Origin: Sialis fuliginosa
Lineage: Eukaryota > Arthropoda > Insecta > Megaloptera > Sialidae
Length of the DNA stretch: 64,000 bases
Assembly: GCA_961205875.1 (NCBI GenBank)
Contig: OY540815.1
Coordinates: 496,001 to 560,000, forward strand
Direction: 5' to 3'
Shown: positions 61,156-64,000 of the stretch, one piece after another
Layout of the letters: each line of letters begins with the position of its first letter
How positions within the stretch are numbered: position 1 is the stretch's first letter
Notes under the pieces: model-generated
What the model was told of the DNA's origin: nothing
Database searches by the model: none
What the model saw: only the letters and a program-made list of their open reading frames with translations
Translations under genes and position numbers: made by a program

Positions 61156-61805
61156 TTTTATTTTTTATATGTATTTTGCAACCGCTTTCTGTTTTATTTT
61201 TAGTTCTTATTTCGGGTACAAACAAAAGTACTCAAAATTAAAGACGTTTTAATAGGTAGAATAATAACCAAAGAATGAATAGAAATAACTAAAGACAAGT
61301 TTTGTAATAATTATTTTACTGTATAATTTTGTAAAATATATGTATATCATCATAAAAATTCACAATAAACCAAATAAACAGAATACTATTTATATAAAAA
61401 TATCTATATAAGTTGCGTTTGAACACAAGTAACTGTATTATTTATCAAATTTATTAAATTAAAACGTATAGACCAGAACATTTGCAGATACGGATTCTAC
61501 GGCTAAAAGTATACGATTTATAATACAACAAAAAAGAACCGGAAAAAAAATCGATCGCACCTAGGATCGACCCTGGCACATACCCCCCCCCCCCCCCCCC
61601 CCCCGAAATATTCAGTGTTCTAAAAAAACGTATTTTGAGAAAACATCAGTTCAAAATACCTTCAAAAATTTTGTTCAATGTATTTATCACCCCCCCCCCC
61701 CGGAATTTTTTCTTACTACGCTTCTGGAATCTGATCATGGACTTCGAAGATACGTCACTCAAAAGAGAAAAATAAAAAACTTAATTTGAAGAAAAAATAA
61801 AACTA
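61156..61805. other. AT-rich stretch with two long C-runs
   Basis: C-runs of ~25 bases (61581-61605) and ~14 bases (61690-61703). No gene. Confidence 0.6.
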
Positions 61806-61953
61806 AAAACACTGATGTGAGAAATATACCTAATAATTAAAAACAGTTTTTGAAGTTTGTGCCAAGCAAATAAAAAACTTTTTAATAAAGAAAAAAGAAA
61901 ACCAACTTCAAAAACTGTTAAATTTAATTATTAGATATACATTTCAGTGTTTC
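61806..61953. repeat. Small foldback, ~50-bp arms
   Basis: 'taataattaaaaacagtttt...tgaagtt' (~61830-61860) pairs with 'aacttcaaaaactgttaaat...taattatta' (~61902-61933). The match extends outward to 'aacactga' / 'tcagtgtt'. Confidence 0.7.
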
Positions 61954-62316
61954 TTGTTTTTTTTAGTCTGTTTTATTTTTGTTTATTTTTTAAGTTTTGA
62001 AAGTTAAATCTGCCAACTAATTAGGATCTTCCAAATAAGGTACCTCTAGTTTTTCTTTTTGATTCTAAAAACATTGTATTTTATTTTTTAAATCGTAGAA
62101 TCCTTTTAGCGTTGTGTTATGTGTTATATTCATTATTTTATTATTATAAAATTATTATTTTTTTAATAATCCGATAAGGGCCGCACCAAAAATACTCGCA
62201 GGCCGCAGGTTGGACAAGCTTGGTTTAAACAATATCCGACTATGGTATTATCTGGCACCTTGCATTTTTATAATTGAGCCAACCTCCCCAATAAGATAAA
62301 ACGAATGACTACACTA
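61954..62316. other. Non-coding; possible hAT-end scrap
   Basis: 'gcaggccgcaggttggacaa' (~62200-62220) resembles hAT-type ends. No gene. Confidence 0.4.
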
Positions 62317-62319
62317 TTA

Positions 62320-62808
62320 AGGCTCTGTCAAACAGGAAGCGAACAGTCCGCTTACTGCCGCGGACTAGGGTGGTCAAATAGACCGCGCAAGTGACGGTGA
62401 AACAGGGCAAATTATTTCTTCATCTAGTGATCATTATGTCCAGCAGTTCGTCTGACGAAGAATTACTTCTTTTCTTAGCTGTGAGTTCAGCAGTAAGACA
62501 AAAGAGGAAATGGGTATGCCATAGTCAATGTGCATTCTATATAGTGACTAGGCATTCTACATTCGGAGGGTTGTTTTCCGAGCTAAATACTGAAGCGAAG
62601 TCATACAAACAACTGCACTACCGCACAAAATCAATCAACTTTTCATCATTATCTTCTCTTTTACTCATTTTGCCATCCAGTCCGTGCGCGAACTCTGTAA
62701 AAATTTACAACCTGTCCGCTTTCTGTTTGACCAGGGTAATGCAACATTACACGATAAAGAGTTCGCGGCTGTCCGGGCGGACAGTCCGCCTCCTGTTTGA
62801 CAGAGCCT
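62320..62808. mobile_element. PIF/Harbinger-like element B
   Basis: 489 bp with the same ends as element A (AGGCTCTGTCAAACAGG...) and TTA on both sides (62317-62319, 62809-62811). From the left, ATG 62436 opens M-S-S-S-S-S-D-E-E-L-L-L-F-L-A-V, like the start of a Harbinger transposase. From the right, ATG 62668 on the minus strand opens a MADF-type start (E-K-L-I-D-F-V-R) that stops at TAG after 16 codons. So it keeps only the two divergent gene starts. Confidence 0.85.
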
Positions 62809-62866
62809 TTATGTTCTGGTCTAATATTTTACATTCAAATAAACTTGATAAATCATACATGCATAT

Positions 62867-63493
62867 TAGGGTGTTTTTTTCATTTATTTTTTATTTTTAT
62901 TTTTTCGGTCCCGCAGACCTATGTTTTAGCTATGGATCAAAAGTTAATTGTCCCAAAATTTCAGACTCGTAGAACAAACCTGTGGACGGCGCAAACCAAG
63001 TCTTTTTCATGGGAAAAATTACTTTTAACTTATGTGTGAATATCTCATTGAAAAATTTATTTATTTTAATTTCTTACAGCAGCATATCATAGAGAATTAA
63101 ATTTCTTACAAAAAATATCCCAAGTGCTCTCTTCATAGATTGAATATTTTTAAAGATATGTTCGTTTAAACATTTTCATAAAAAGTAAAATCCAATTTTT
63201 ATGATAATTTTTAAACAAACATTTCTTAAAATTTATTAGATTTATGAATTGAGCACTTAATTCTCTACAAAATATTCCTCTGAGAAATTTTCAAAAAAAA
63301 ATTTTTTCAACGAGATATTCACGCGTAAGTAAAAAAGTAATTTTTCCCATGTTAATCAAATGGGAACAAGACTCAGTTTGCGCCGTCCACAGGTTTGATC
63401 TATGAGTCTGAAATTTTGGGACAATTAACTTTTGATCCAAAGCTAAAACATAGGCCTGCTGGACCGAAAAAATAAAAATAAAAAAACACCCTA
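62867..63493. mobile_element. 627-bp foldback MITE with 8-bp target duplication, next to etfB
   Basis: Ends TAGGGTGTTTTTTT and AAAAAAACACCCTA begin ~150-bp inverted repeats ('ggatcaaaagttaattgtcc', 'aatttcagactcgtag', 'aacctgtggacggcgcaaac'). ATGCATAT is duplicated exactly (62859-62866, 63494-63501), fitting hAT. It sits 26 bp past the etfB stop codon, in the 3' untranslated region or just beyond it. The ORFs at 62391-63039 span it by chance. Confidence 0.9.
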
Positions 63494-63519
63494 ATGCATA
63501 TACTTCAACGTGGTTGATT

Positions 63520-63693
63520 CTACTTGATAAATCCCTTCTCCTTCAACTTTGAGACTAGAGTGTCTATGTCTGGCACCATAGCACCAGCTTGGCGAGTCGG
63601 AGGTTCTTCAACAGAAATTACCTCGATTCGAGAAGATGTATCAATACCTAATTCCTTTGCTGTAAGTTTTTTAATAGGCTTCTTTTTTGCTTT
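63520..63693 (-). CDS. etfB: Electron-transfer flavoprotein beta subunit, last coding exon
   Basis: Minus-strand exon after an acceptor (TTATTTTAG, AG at 63694-63695), phase 0, 57 codons plus TAG (63520-63522). The peptide begins K-A-K-K-K-P-I-K-K-L, then E-L-G-I-D-T-S-S-R-I, V-I-S-V-E-E-P-P-T-R-Q-A-G-A, and ends L-V-S-K-L-K-E-K-G-F-I-K. Animal ETF-beta ends in the same way: a Lys-rich turn, D-L-G-V-D, V-x-S-V-E-x-P-P-x-R-x-A-G and a final V-x-K-L-K helix. ETF is a mitochondrial-matrix FAD/AMP heterodimer passing electrons from acyl-CoA dehydrogenases to ETF-ubiquinone oxidoreductase. This C-terminal arm wraps the alpha subunit. Earlier exons lie beyond 64000. The MITE at 62867-63493 lies in its 3' flank. 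Recognised by memory of the family. Confidence 0.9.
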   Translation of the reverse strand, partial: KAKKKPIKKLTAKELGIDTSSRIEVISVEEPPTRQAGAMVPDIDTLVSKLKEKGFIK

Positions 63694-63695
63694 CT

Positions 63696-64000
63696 AAAAT
63701 AATACATAAATAAGATTATTTTTTTTTAATACAGGGTGTTTGGTTCAGCGATATGAATATTTTTGTTAAAAAAACTTGCTACATCGTAGTATGCTATTCT
63801 AAATAAGTCATTAAGAACGTGATGCAATACTTTTAAAACATTTTTTTATCACATTGGACAGTGTAACATCTACTTCTGTGCAATGGATGATCCTGTCCAT
63901 TGAGTATAAAAAAATATTTTAAAAGTATCACGTTTTTAATGACTTATTTAGAATAGCATACTACGATCGACTCACTGCAAAAATGTAAAAATCTTACTTA
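63696..64000 (-). other. Last intron of etfB (part), with a foldback element
   Basis: From ~63731 (ACAGGGTGTTTGGTTCAG) an inverted-repeat element begins. 'atcgtagtatgctattctaa' and 'cattaagaacgtgat' (~63783-63823) pair with their complements at ~63923-63966. The outer right end is past the window. Confidence 0.75.

Noticed and set aside
62391..63039. 193- and 80-codon ORFs
   Set aside because: They cross the borders of two unrelated mobile elements; only the first ~27 codons from 62436 look transposase-derived.

Overview
This is an AT-rich eukaryotic window, almost certainly insect nuclear DNA. The evidence is a BEL/Pao element, a Ty1/copia element whose primer-binding site matches internal initiator tRNA-Met, arthropod-type dispersed repeats ('tagctgacccggc', 'aatattataaatgcgaaag', 'GGGTTCCGTAG...GTGCGTGCCCAACACGCAC'), PIF/Harbinger elements paired with a MADF protein, and one host exon with an insect-like short 3' flank. 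I cannot fix the order; Hemiptera or Lepidoptera would both fit. I see no tRNA, rRNA or CRISPR array.

The window is a transposon graveyard with several young insertions. The only confident host gene is the last coding exon of the electron-transfer flavoprotein beta subunit (63520-63693, minus). Its 3' flank holds two inverted-repeat elements and its last intron another. A second, weak host-exon candidate lies at 32378-32668.

0-18 kb: non-coding inverted-repeat elements, a TTAA-target element with a visible empty-site paralogue, copia and Gypsy scraps, a partial LTR element, and a 1672-bp Tc1 foldback made of two 797-bp arms that each carry the front half of a transposase gene.

18.1-26.7 kb: a second foldback element of about 1.67 kb before insertion, with a nearly fresh Gypsy element (19378-26299, 1193-bp LTRs, 4-bp target duplication) in its right arm. 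The Gypsy element has gag, an exact A AAA AAC slippery site at the gag stop, and RT/RNase H/integrase, but most of the protease is deleted.

26.9-29.5 kb: a broken multi-ORF gene of a conserved but unnamed family, joined to the back half of a Harbinger transposase. 30-38.3 kb: a solo LTR, a perfect 56-bp palindrome, a hAT MITE, two PIF-like elements (one with a recognisable MADF first exon), and a transposase gene split by a 2.15-kb foldback with a central 150-bp satellite.

38.4-55.9 kb: a Russian doll. A decayed copia element (38428-49716) carries a hAT MITE in pol and a complete BEL/Pao element (42292-48675) in gag. Next to it a gag-only LTR element (49726-53734) and a Mutator-like element (54032-55436, 9-bp target duplication, TIRs built of 15-bp repeats, itself containing a MITE) sit inside one short dispersed repeat. 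A solo LTR follows. 56.4-61.2 kb holds a multi-copy palindromic repeat and a tandemly expanded 'GGGTTCCGTAG' element. 61.8-64 kb holds foldbacks, a PIF element, a hAT element and the host exon.

The genes here do not form a pathway. They are enzymes of mobile elements (capsid, protease, RT, integrase, DDE transposases), most of them disabled. The insertion order can be read from nested target duplications.
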